From Candidatus Fermentibacterota bacterium (GTDB lineage Bacteria; Fermentibacterota; Fermentibacteria; Fermentibacterales; Fermentibacteraceae), in contig PDSZ01000001.1 in NCBI GenBank assembly GCA_002748705.1, forward strand, positions 1 to 64,000: a stretch of 64,000 nt of DNA. The letters are read 5' to 3'. The notes under the pieces are model-generated. The model was not told the origin of the DNA. It saw nothing but the letters and a program-made list of their open reading frames with translations, and made no database searches. Shown here in pieces: positions 16,123 to 23,340 of this stretch (positions are counted from its first letter, which is position 1; the number at the start of each line of letters is the position of its first letter). A program made the position numbers and the translations under genes.

Positions 16123-17748
16123 ATGACCGGCAAAAAATTCTACTCTGTTCTTCTGGCGGTTCTGCTGGCTGCGGTTCTTGTCAGGGTATTCATAATCCTC
16201 AGAAACCCCATTCCTGCAGGTGATGGAATGGCTTCCCATGTACTGCTCGCCGACAACCTCAGGCAGGGGAAAGGGTTCAATACCTTCGTGAAGTGGAATC
16301 TTTACGACACATCACGGGAGTTTTTGAGAGCTGAAGCGAACAGGCAGCCGGCTATGGCATTCCTGATCATGCCGGTTTTCGCAGTGTTCGGAACAGGATT
16401 TCTTCAGGCTCAGGCTGTTGCTCTCATCTGCGGCATTCTGGCAATTCTCACGGCAACTTTCTGGGCCAGAAAGCTCTTTGGAGACCAGGCGGCTCTTCTG
16501 ACTGCTGCTTTTCTTGCCTTTGATCCTCCTTTCGTATGGTTTTCAACACAGCCTGACAGTCTCATGCTTTACATAACTCTCTTTTACCTGATTCTCATGT
16601 TTGGCGGTTCTAACACTGTTTCATGGAAGAAATCCGCTCTGCTGGGTCTGATGACTGGATTACTTTATCTGACCCGTACTCAGGGGGCTCTCATGGGGCC
16701 TGCTGCAGGTCTCTGGGTGCTCCTTGGAGGCGGCAGAAAGAAGTGGCTGAAGGCATTGGTTTTCTCCACAGTGACTCTGCTGGTAATCTCACCCTGGCTT
16801 ATTCGCAACATGAATGAGTTCGGCAGCCCTTCCTACAGCCAGAACGGTCAGTTCCTCCTGAACGAGAACCACTGGTCTGCATGGAGTGTCAGAGAAACTC
16901 CCCCTTCCCCTGGAGATATGCTTCAAAATCAGGGTCCTGCTGCAGTGGCCGGATATGTTGGAGCAGGGATACTAAGGGTTCTGGAACCATTTACCACAGG
17001 TTCCACACACAGCGGAGAGGTATTCGGACAGCCGACCCTTGCTGTTTTTGTTGTATTCGGTATGTATGCCATGTTCTGCAGAGATACAGGGAAGCGGCTT
17101 CTCTTTCCTGCAATAGCGGTTGTTCCTGTGATGGCTGCGCTGGTTCTGCACCAGCACTCAGGCAGGTATATGTCTGTGGCTGTTCCTCTGGCTGCTGCCG
17201 CTGGAAGCGCAGGTATTGTCAGAGTGATCTCTGAGCCGGGACGGAGAAGAATGCTTCCATGGATACTGGGTCTTATAGTCCTCACCCTTGCAGCCCCATT
17301 TATTAATATCCTCAGGCAGGACAGCAGAGCAAGGGCTTCCGAGGCCATGGAGGCTGCAGAGTGGATAAGGGACAATGCTTCCGATTCAGCCTGGGTATGC
17401 ACCTATCCCAATACAGAACTTTATCACTTCATCTACAGAAAGCCCACTCTTGCCTGGCCCAACGATTACGAGATGCTTCTCTGGCCCTATCTGTACAACC
17501 ACGGAGTTCAGTACATGGTTGTGGACAGAGACCTTCCAGTGTTGAGGCCCTGGCTTTCAAGGTGTTTTAGACGCACACCGGACGGAACTGCCTGGGATGT
17601 CCTGAATCCGCCTCCGTTCCTCGCAGAGGTGTGGAGAACACAGTCAGGCAACACCATTGTCTACAGGTTCACCGGCCCTGTGCCGGAGGGCTACATGGCG
17701 GTGGATTCCCTGCCGCCGGATAACTTCAGGGCAATAGGTCCACACTAG
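16123..17748 (+). CDS. GT-C-type membrane glycosyltransferase (GT39/PMT-like)
   Basis: About 541 residues with at least ten transmembrane helices. The first loop has the acidic IPAGDGMASH and, later, DPPFVWFSTQPDSLMLYI, the pattern of GT39/ArnT-like enzymes that transfer sugars from polyprenyl-phosphate donors in the membrane. A C-terminal soluble part (about 430-541) follows the last helix. I start it at ATG 16123, since the in-frame ATG at 16048 would add 25 nonhydrophobic residues. The substrate is unknown. Confidence 0.7.
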   Translation: MTGKKFYSVLLAVLLAAVLVRVFIILRNPIPAGDGMASHVLLADNLRQGKGFNTFVKWNLYDTSREFLRAEANRQPAMAFLIMPVFAVFGTGFLQAQAVALICGILAILTATFWARKLFGDQAALLTAAFLAFDPPFVWFSTQPDSLMLYITLFYLILMFGGSNTVSWKKSALLGLMTGLLYLTRTQGALMGPAAGLWVLLGGGRKKWLKALVFSTVTLLVISPWLIRNMNEFGSPSYSQNGQFLLNENHWSAWSVRETPPSPGDMLQNQGPAAVAGYVGAGILRVLEPFTTGSTHSGEVFGQPTLAVFVVFGMYAMFCRDTGKRLLFPAIAVVPVMAALVLHQHSGRYMSVAVPLAAAAGSAGIVRVISEPGRRRMLPWILGLIVLTLAAPFINILRQDSRARASEAMEAAEWIRDNASDSAWVCTYPNTELYHFIYRKPTLAWPNDYEMLLWPYLYNHGVQYMVVDRDLPVLRPWLSRCFRRTPDGTAWDVLNPPPFLAEVWRTQSGNTIVYRFTGPVPEGYMAVDSLPPDNFRAIGPH

Positions 17749-17751
17749 CGT

Positions 17752-18480
17752 CTAGCTGAACCCATATAAAGCTATTCCTGCCAGAAGAAGAGCGGGAGCT
17801 ATGAGTCTTTTCAGCATCCTTTGAGAGAGTTCTCTGCCGGAACATGACTGCCACTTTCCATACAGAGGGAAAAGCAAAGCCACAGGGAGCACTGCAGGAA
17901 TTAACAACACAACAATGTCTGTTAACCGCGCAAGCTGAATGAAGCTTAAACCCGGAATAGATGGAAGGACTCTGGCCATTTTTAGGGCAGCCAGCTGTCC
18001 GGAAACGGCAAAGTGAAACACAGGCAGAACCAGCATCAGAGCAAGAACAGGGTTTTTTCTCTCTGAAATACCCATCATGAATCCGGATACAAGGAGAACA
18101 GCCAGTATTAAACCGGTTACGGTTGAGGTCAGCAGGTATTTTATGTGGTTTATGTTGCCCATAGTCAGTAAAACTATGGCCAGAAGCAGGGCAGCCATTC
18201 TTGGAAGCACCTTTATGGACAGCAGTCTCACCTTGGAAATCGGCAGAGATCTGAGGTATTCCATTCCGCCTTCCCTGTCCTCCTGGGCAAACATATTCCA
18301 GGAAAGCCCCAGAGTAAGAAGGACAAAAAGGTATGTAGTGGCGAAACTCACATAGGTTGATACAGGTCTGTTCTCAGAGAGAGTGACTTCATTCACCATG
18401 TACATAATCGGAACAGCCAGAGCGAAGCAAAGAATAATGGCTGTCTGTCTCAGAGTCTCAAGTATTTCTTTTTTCAGCAC
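17752..18480 (-). CDS. ABC transporter permease, second of a paralogous pair
   Basis: 242 residues with six predicted transmembrane helices; it begins LKKEILETLRQTAIILCFALAVPIMYMVNEVTL. It is clearly paralogous to the permease encoded just upstream (both share KKEILxTLxQ, a QEDREGGMEYLRSLP or KEDSEDSWDYLRTLP cytoplasmic loop and GxSERKNP / GLAERKNP). This is the ABC-2-type pattern of YtrC/D-like exporters. It is the last gene of the gntR-ABC operon, 14 bases after its paralogue. Confidence 0.8.
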   Translation of the reverse strand: MLKKEILETLRQTAIILCFALAVPIMYMVNEVTLSENRPVSTYVSFATTYLFVLLTLGLSWNMFAQEDREGGMEYLRSLPISKVRLLSIKVLPRMAALLLAIVLLTMGNINHIKYLLTSTVTGLILAVLLVSGFMMGISERKNPVLALMLVLPVFHFAVSGQLAALKMARVLPSIPGLSFIQLARLTDIVVLLIPAVLPVALLFPLYGKWQSCSGRELSQRMLKRLIAPALLLAGIALYGFS

Positions 18481-18494
18481 AGTCTTCCTCCCTG

Positions 18495-19247
18495 TCAGAT
18501 CAGGTGAATGGCCACAAGTACCATAACAGGAATAGCCATTCTTTTCGCTGCTTTCAACGACATTGCCTTTTTACTGCAGGAATTCCAATCCCGATAGAGC
18601 GGAATCAGTGCCAGAACAGGCAGCGCTGCAGGAATAAGGGTGAAAAGAAGCAGCGAGATTCTGGAAAACCAGAAGAACAGCCCTGCGTATTCCCAGCCAT
18701 TTGGTTTCATCACATTTAAGAAGAACCATATGCTGGTTTCCCAGCTCAGCCCGGTACCTTCCACATACTCCGTGAGGAACAGCACAGGAAGAGAGAACAG
18801 CAGAACCATTGCAGGGTTCTTTCTCTCTGCAAGGCCCAGAAAAAAGCCGGAGGAAGCTGTAAGAAGGGATACTGTTATCCACAACATGGTGTTTCCCTCG
18901 GGGTACATGGTCCATCCCCATCTGTAAAATGTCATCCAGCAGACAATGGGAATTGTCAGGACTATTCTGGGCAGAGTCTTGATGAGAAAGAGTTTCCACC
19001 TGCCGACAGGAAGGGTTCTCAGATAATCCCAGGAGTCCTCACTGTCTTCTTTGCCGAAAATACTCCATGACATGTACAGGATAAGCGCAGGGAACAGAAA
19101 TGTAAGTCCCCAGTCCAGATAGTGAATGAAGTCCTGGTTATTCTCCAGCCTCAAGCTGTTCACAAGGTAGACAACAGGGATTATCAATGCCAGTATCGCA
19201 AAGGTACCGGCCTGCTTCAGAGTGTCCAGTATTTCCTTTTTAATCAT
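18495..19247 (-). CDS. ABC transporter permease, first of a paralogous pair
   Basis: 250 residues with six predicted helices (IKKEILDTLKQAGTFAILALIIPVVYLVN at the start). Its start overlaps the ATPase stop by 4 bases (ATGA), so translation is coupled. It probably forms a heterodimer with its downstream paralogue; the ATPase dimer would drive export. The cargo cannot be read, though YtrA-regulated systems elsewhere respond to cell-wall-active compounds. Confidence 0.8.
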   Translation of the reverse strand: MIKKEILDTLKQAGTFAILALIIPVVYLVNSLRLENNQDFIHYLDWGLTFLFPALILYMSWSIFGKEDSEDSWDYLRTLPVGRWKLFLIKTLPRIVLTIPIVCWMTFYRWGWTMYPEGNTMLWITVSLLTASSGFFLGLAERKNPAMVLLFSLPVLFLTEYVEGTGLSWETSIWFFLNVMKPNGWEYAGLFFWFSRISLLLFTLIPAALPVLALIPLYRDWNSCSKKAMSLKAAKRMAIPVMVLVAIHLI

Positions 19248-19945
19248 CTGCGTCCCTCCCTGTATGTGCCGGAAACAAGCTCACAAAGAATGTCGGATAT
19301 CTTCTCTCCGTTTGCTGTGAGTTCTTCTGAAGTTTTGTTCATGGATACACCGTTGGAGGTGAGAAAGACTATTCTGTTCACAAGGTGCTCTACTGCAGTG
19401 TAGTTCAGGTTTACCATTACCACAGCAGGGGACCTGTCGGCGATGGTTTCAACAATTGCCTTCAGTGCGAGTTCTCGAAGGTAGCTGTCCACAGAGTGCA
19501 GAACTTCATCTATCAGAATGAGCTTCGGCCTGGTGGAGAGGATAAGGTCAAGGTGGAAGATTACCCTCTGCCCTACAGATAATTCGGAAATACGGGAGTT
19601 GCGGGATATTGAAGCCTTTTCCAGCAGAGGAAGAGGCTGTTCACCTGTGCCGAAAGCATTCCAGTGCAGCTTTGCCATTTGATCTATTTTCATCGATTTG
19701 TAGATGCTGAGACTGTCAGGGAGATAACCGATGTACATTCTCGGATCGCCAGTTTCCTGCCAGTTGTATGAGACTTTTCCCCTCCAGGGGAGCATAACAC
19801 CGGAAATGATTTTAAGCAGTGTTGATTTTCCCACACCGTTAGGTCCGGTAATCATCATTACATCACCTTTTTCAATCTTCAGTGAGAGATCCCTGTGAAC
19901 AGGGTCTCCGGAGTATCCGAAAGTGGTTTTCTCAAGAGTTATCAT
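19244..19945 (-). CDS. ABC transporter ATP-binding protein
   Basis: About 233 residues. Walker A GPNGVGKST, Q-loop region YIGYLPD, signature LSVGQRVIF (a variant of LSGGQ) and Walker B LILIDEVLHSVD are in order; the H-loop position reads MVNLNY, without the usual histidine. The ATG at 19945 has GGGAG 9 bases upstream; an alternative TTG at 19963 lacks one. The start lies inside the end of the gntR gene, so the two are coupled. The odd signature and the missing H-loop histidine may mean reduced or specialised ATPase activity. Confidence 0.85.
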   Translation of the reverse strand: MITLEKTTFGYSGDPVHRDLSLKIEKGDVMMITGPNGVGKSTLLKIISGVMLPWRGKVSYNWQETGDPRMYIGYLPDSLSIYKSMKIDQMAKLHWNAFGTGEQPLPLLEKASISRNSRISELSVGQRVIFHLDLILSTRPKLILIDEVLHSVDSYLRELALKAIVETIADRSPAVVMVNLNYTAVEHLVNRIVFLTSNGVSMNKTSEELTANGEKISDILCELVSGTYREGRR

Positions 19946-20318
19946 CAGATGCGCTCCCTTCAAGCCTGTTCAGTACTGTTTCTCTGATGCGATCCAGATT
20001 AATTCCCAGCTCTATGGCTTCAGCTACAAACTCTTCAGTAAGCTGTTCCAGCAGTTCTTTTCTGGTGTTCTCAATGTTCTCCTGTGATTCAGCCACGAAG
20101 AAGCCCGAGCCCTGTTTCGATACCAGAAAGCCATCTGCCTCAAGCTGTCGGTAAACCTTGGCGATGGTGTTGGGATTCACTGTAAGCTCTGCTGCCAGTT
20201 CCCTTATGGAGGGCAGCCGGTGTCCCCTGGGATACTCTCCTGAGGCGATTCCCCTCCTTATCTGCCGTTTAAGCTGCTGGTAGACAGGGAGAGCTGATTC
20301 ACTGCTTATTCTCAGCAT
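19932..20318 (-). CDS. GntR-family regulator, YtrA subfamily
   Basis: 128 residues, the short YtrA form. The winged HTH reads LPVYQQLKRQIRRGIASGEYPRGHRLPSIRELAAELTVNPNTIAKVYRQLEADGF (no more than the conserved core is meant), followed by a short helical tail rather than a large effector domain. Such regulators repress their own operon, usually ABC exporters. It is the first gene of the operon, with GAGAGGAG before its ATG. Its promoter carries a GTAC-containing dyad between -35 and -10, the likely autoregulatory operator. Confidence 0.9.
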   Translation of the reverse strand: MLRISSESALPVYQQLKRQIRRGIASGEYPRGHRLPSIRELAAELTVNPNTIAKVYRQLEADGFLVSKQGSGFFVAESQENIENTRKELLEQLTEEFVAEAIELGINLDRIRETVLNRLEGSASDDNS

Positions 20319-20347
20319 TTTTCTCCTCTCTTGCTGACTGTGCTATT

Positions 20348-20376
20348 GTAATAGTACACTAGTACAGTTCTGTCAA
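20348..20376 (-). promoter_or_regulatory. Promoter with embedded operator for the gntR-ABC operon
   Basis: On the minus strand: perfect TTGACA (20376-20371), a 17-base spacer and TATTAC (20353-20348, four of six). The spacer contains GTACTAGTGTAC, a dyad built from two GTAC arms. An operator lodged between -35 and -10 would block RNA polymerase directly, which suits a YtrA-type autorepressor. Confidence 0.7.
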
Positions 20377-20588
20377 GGCCTTTTGCATATGCTTGAGAAC
20401 TGCAATGGTGGAATCTGCTATGAATGGAATTGAGCTGCCTGTATACCGGCATTCATACCTGTGCACTCACTGAAGAAGAGGCTCTTCTTTTAGGTGTGAA
20501 TACAGAAAATCTTGTTGTTGATGAACAACACCTGATGATTATCAAGATTCCAACAGTGAAATATGCAGTTGTTTTTATCAGGTTAAGG

Positions 20589-20622
20589 AAAAAGCGGCAG
20601 CTCTGAAAAGCTGCCGCTTTTT
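20589..20622. terminator. Bidirectional rho-independent terminator
   Basis: A perfect 14-bp stem, AAAAAGCGGCAGCT against AGCTGCCGCTTTTT, with a 6-base loop. A-tract and T-tract on opposite sides make it work in both directions. It sits 15 bases after the stop of the minus-strand secreted protein. The 230 bases between it and the gntR promoter hold no convincing gene. Confidence 0.9.
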
Positions 20623-20636
20623 CAGCTGCGAGCCGG

Positions 20637-21299
20637 TTACTTAAGGGAATGCTTGATAGATGCCCAAGTTGCTGGAGTTAGCGCCAACTGCTCCGTGAGA
20701 AGGATATCGTCCCAATAAACAGAACTTCCGCCGTCGGAGAAGAGATCAAGGGCATCAAACTCAAGAATACCACTGGAAGGAGCCCAGGGAATAGTCTCAA
20801 TAAAGGTGTCGTTATAGTAAATTGACTGAGTATTTGCACCGAGCTGTATCTCAACCTTGACCTCTATCCACTGGTCGCGAATAATGTCTGCAACGCCGGT
20901 TCCTTCTTCAATTGACATCTGGCCGGCAGTGTTGTCAAACTTGAGCTGAAGGGCCCAGTCACTGTTGGAAGCATTATAGTTGGTAAGAAGAATGAAGTAC
21001 TGTTCACCTGCAGCATCGGCGGGAATGAAATTCCAGGCTGTAATAACCCAGTTACCAGAGGTAATATCAAACTCCTGCACCACATCAGATGTGGGAGTAA
21101 TATCAATTGAGTTGGCGCCGCTTCTGGCCTGGTCGGTACTCACATAGGCATCAGCTGAGGGATTGTTATCCCAGGGAAACCATCCTCCCTGACCTGAAAT
21201 TCCTGAACCTGCTGCGTAGGAATCGAAGTTCTCGGACCATTCTGCTTCAGCTGCTGAAACCATAAGCAGAATGATGGCCGGGATTATAAATTTAGCCAT
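20637..21299 (-). CDS. Secreted LamG/concanavalin-like protein of unknown function
   Basis: 220 residues. Signal peptide MAKFIIPAIILLMVSAAEA is followed by a jelly-roll pattern: ENFDSYAAGSG, SGANSIDI, WALQLKFDN, WIEVKVEIQLG, YWDDILL. This is typical of LamG-like or concanavalin-A-like lectin/glucanase domains. The last residues (TWASIKHSLK) resemble a short TWxxIK tail I associate with secreted proteins of some candidate phyla; that link is inference. The ATG at 21299 has AAGGAAGGGG upstream; an ATG at 21332 would place the signal peptide internally. Confidence 0.65.
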   Translation of the reverse strand: MAKFIIPAIILLMVSAAEAEWSENFDSYAAGSGISGQGGWFPWDNNPSADAYVSTDQARSGANSIDITPTSDVVQEFDITSGNWVITAWNFIPADAAGEQYFILLTNYNASNSDWALQLKFDNTAGQMSIEEGTGVADIIRDQWIEVKVEIQLGANTQSIYYNDTFIETIPWAPSSGILEFDALDLFSDGGSSVYWDDILLTEQLALTPATWASIKHSLK

Positions 21300-21446
21300 G
21301 ATGTCCCCTTCCTTGTGTTTTGTGTATGACACACACCTTAAGTTTAATATCCCAAACCCCTCTGTTGGTCAAGGGGCTCAGAGGGTATAATCATTACAGT
21401 CAACAGTATTGAAAGGAGAGGTGCTGCTCTGATTTATTACGGAATA

Positions 21447-21914
21447 GTGCTGGCGCTTCTGCTGGCTTCTTTGGCGGCAGACAGAAAGAAGACACTGAAA
21501 GCTCTTAAGATAGCCTGGAAGAAGTTTTCAGCAATACTTCCACAGTTTGCTGTGATGCTGGTTCTTGTATCCATTTCCCTTTACCTGATACCTGAACATG
21601 TGATTCAGGAAAATCTGGAAGGCGAGGAGAACACAGTTAGAGGGCTGCTTATTGCTCTGATGGCAGGTTCTCTGGCTTTCATGCCGGGTTTCATAGCTTT
21701 TCCCCTTTGTGGAATACTGAGAAGCAAAGGAGTTCCGTTTCTTATTATCTCCGGTTTCTCCACAACCCTGATGATGGTTGGAATATTCTCGTTTCCAGTT
21801 GAGAGAAAACTTCTTGGGACAGGCGCTGCCATCACAAGGAATGCTGTGAGTTTTCTGGTGGCTGTGGCAGTTGCTCTGGTAACAGGTTTGGTATTCGGGG
21901 AGGTAACCCTTTGA
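21447..21914 (+). CDS. Permease half 1 (ArsP/YraQ-like, DUF318)
   Basis: 155 residues, four predicted helices. The run MAGSLAFMPGFIAFPLCGILRSKG followed by TTLMMVGIFSFPVERKLLG matches the N-terminal half of the predicted-permease family that includes ArsP and YraQ. The start is uncertain: GTG 21447 has no ribosome-binding site, while an in-frame CTG at 21429 lies 6-9 bases after GGAGAGG. It overlaps the second half by 4 bases, so the two halves are co-translated. Confidence 0.75.
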   Translation: MLALLLASLAADRKKTLKALKIAWKKFSAILPQFAVMLVLVSISLYLIPEHVIQENLEGEENTVRGLLIALMAGSLAFMPGFIAFPLCGILRSKGVPFLIISGFSTTLMMVGIFSFPVERKLLGTGAAITRNAVSFLVAVAVALVTGLVFGEVTL

Positions 21915-22429
21915 AAAAGAATCGCGGTTCCATCCTTGTCTCAGCTGCTTTTCTGGTTTTTGTGCTTTACTCTGCAATATTCAGATACACTCCAGGCAGG
22001 AAGATAGCTTCCGGATTTCTGGTGTTTGCCAAAGCCATGCTTTTTACCCTTCCTGGAGCTTTCATAATAATCGGCCTTTTTCATGTGTGGGTCAGCCGTG
22101 AAAAGGTGGAAAAGCACCTGGGCAGCAGTTCCTTTACTGCCTCCCTCTGGATGATTCTTCTTGCAGGCACAACAGTAGGAGGCCTTTATGTGGCCTTTCC
22201 TGTGGCAGGAGCCTTGTGGGAAAAAGGGGCTAAAACGCAGGTAATACTTTCCTATCTGGGCTTTGCCGCCGTGTGCAGAATTCCGATGACAGTTTTTGAA
22301 GCATCCTTCATGGGAATAAAGTTTACAGTGGTAAGGCTTCTGGTGAGTATTCCACTGGTTCTTCTTTCCTCAATGTATCTTGCATCTGTCTTTCAAAAAA
22401 GAGGCTGGACAGTTCGTACCGATTCCTGA
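21911..22429 (+). CDS. Permease half 2 (ArsP/YraQ-like, DUF318)
   Basis: 172 residues, about five helices. FTLPGAFIIIGLFHVWVSREKVEKHLG and AGTTVGGLYVAFPVAGALWEKGA correspond to the C-terminal half of the same permease family, and FEASFMGIKFTVVRLL to its last helices. Two short genes therefore encode what is one longer chain in many bacteria; this natural two-gene form is known for the family. The substrate is unknown; ArsP relatives export organoarsenicals. Confidence 0.75.
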   Translation: MKKNRGSILVSAAFLVFVLYSAIFRYTPGRKIASGFLVFAKAMLFTLPGAFIIIGLFHVWVSREKVEKHLGSSSFTASLWMILLAGTTVGGLYVAFPVAGALWEKGAKTQVILSYLGFAAVCRIPMTVFEASFMGIKFTVVRLLVSIPLVLLSSMYLASVFQKRGWTVRTDS

Positions 22430-22441
22430 AGGAGGTGTGTT

Positions 22442-22861
22442 GTGTCCGGAGTTTTTCTTAAGCTGTTCAGAATTGCCTTTCTTCCTGAAAGCGCAAAGAA
22501 GGAGATTGAATCGGAAGGCGAGGTGTTTATTGTTGAGAGAGTCAGGGTTACAGTAATCTTTCATCGATTCAAGTCTCAGGGGAGAAGCTTCGCTGAAAAG
22601 AGAGAGACAGGGTGGGGCTCCCTTGCTCTGTCGGAAAAAAGGCTTATCGGCTTCATATTCAGAAAGAAGGTAATCGATCTGCCTCTGAAAAACCTGAAAG
22701 CAGAGACGGTTAAGTTCAGTTCTTTTGACGGAAAGGTTTTCTGCATCAACGCAGATGCTTCTGCCTTCGGTTCTGAAAGAAGCGGAAGAATAGAAGTAAG
22801 GTATCATACCGACAGGGCAGATGAACTGTATTCTGCAGTTGTGGGCCGTACTGCCGGATGA
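22442..22861 (+). CDS. Hypothetical protein, possible PH/GRAM-like fold
   Basis: 139 residues starting at GTG 22442, 9 bases after a strong AAGGAGG. An amphipathic N-terminus (LKLFRIAFLPESAKKEI) is followed by alternating strands (EGEVFIVERVRVTVIFH, SLALSEKRLIGFIF, VIDLPLKNL, RIEVRYH). This layout resembles small PH-like/GRAM domains. It is probably the third gene of the permease operon (12-base gap). The function is unknown. Confidence 0.6.
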   Translation: MSGVFLKLFRIAFLPESAKKEIESEGEVFIVERVRVTVIFHRFKSQGRSFAEKRETGWGSLALSEKRLIGFIFRKKVIDLPLKNLKAETVKFSSFDGKVFCINADASAFGSERSGRIEVRYHTDRADELYSAVVGRTAG

Positions 22862-22913
22862 ACGGCTCAGGGCAGGTTTTTTGTATGCAGCATTTTCTGC
22901 ACCCCGCGCCTGT

Positions 22914-23075
22914 TCATGTTTTGCGGAAGCAGCTTTCCAGTGCCTTCATGTTTTTGGCTTCAGTGAGCATCACGACGGTTTCAACGATGTGCTTTTGCTC
23001 TGATCTGAAGCATATACCTGCACCGGTGAGGGTTGAGCTGCCTGTGCGACACATTCTGTAGTCCGCAGGAATCAT
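22914..23075 (-). pseudogene. Possible phospholipase-D-like fragment
   Basis: A 53-residue frame containing RTGSSTLTGAG followed by a polar stretch and ETVVMLTEAKNMKALESCF. The GSSxLTxAG element recalls the GSxNxT...E strand of PLD-type nucleases, but the HKD motif is absent. A stop lies five codons upstream. It is the only interpretable item in the 480-base gap between the PH-like gene and the Tim44-like gene. Weakly supported. Confidence 0.25.
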
Positions 23076-23340
23076 CTTGAAGTTGACTCAGAGGCAATGC
23101 CGCATCGCAAAGCAGGCAGCTCTTTGGTTCTGATCAGTGAGTTACGAAACAGCCTGCCTGGTTTGCCTACATGGAGCAGTCCGGTGGTTACCCCTTTTCT
23201 CTGAAGGGTTGCAATTCAGTTTTGCTGCCTCCGGCAGAATCTGAAATAAGCATTGGCGTTGGCAATCCAAAGCCGTTCCTCCGACTGAAGCGCTCCTTCA
23301 TCTGTTACTCGCTGAAAGTGCTCACTGTCAGCGATGATTT

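Noticed and set aside
20424..20606. 60-residue plus-strand frame before the bidirectional terminator
   Set aside because: No ribosome-binding site, no family resemblance, and its end runs into the terminator hairpin.
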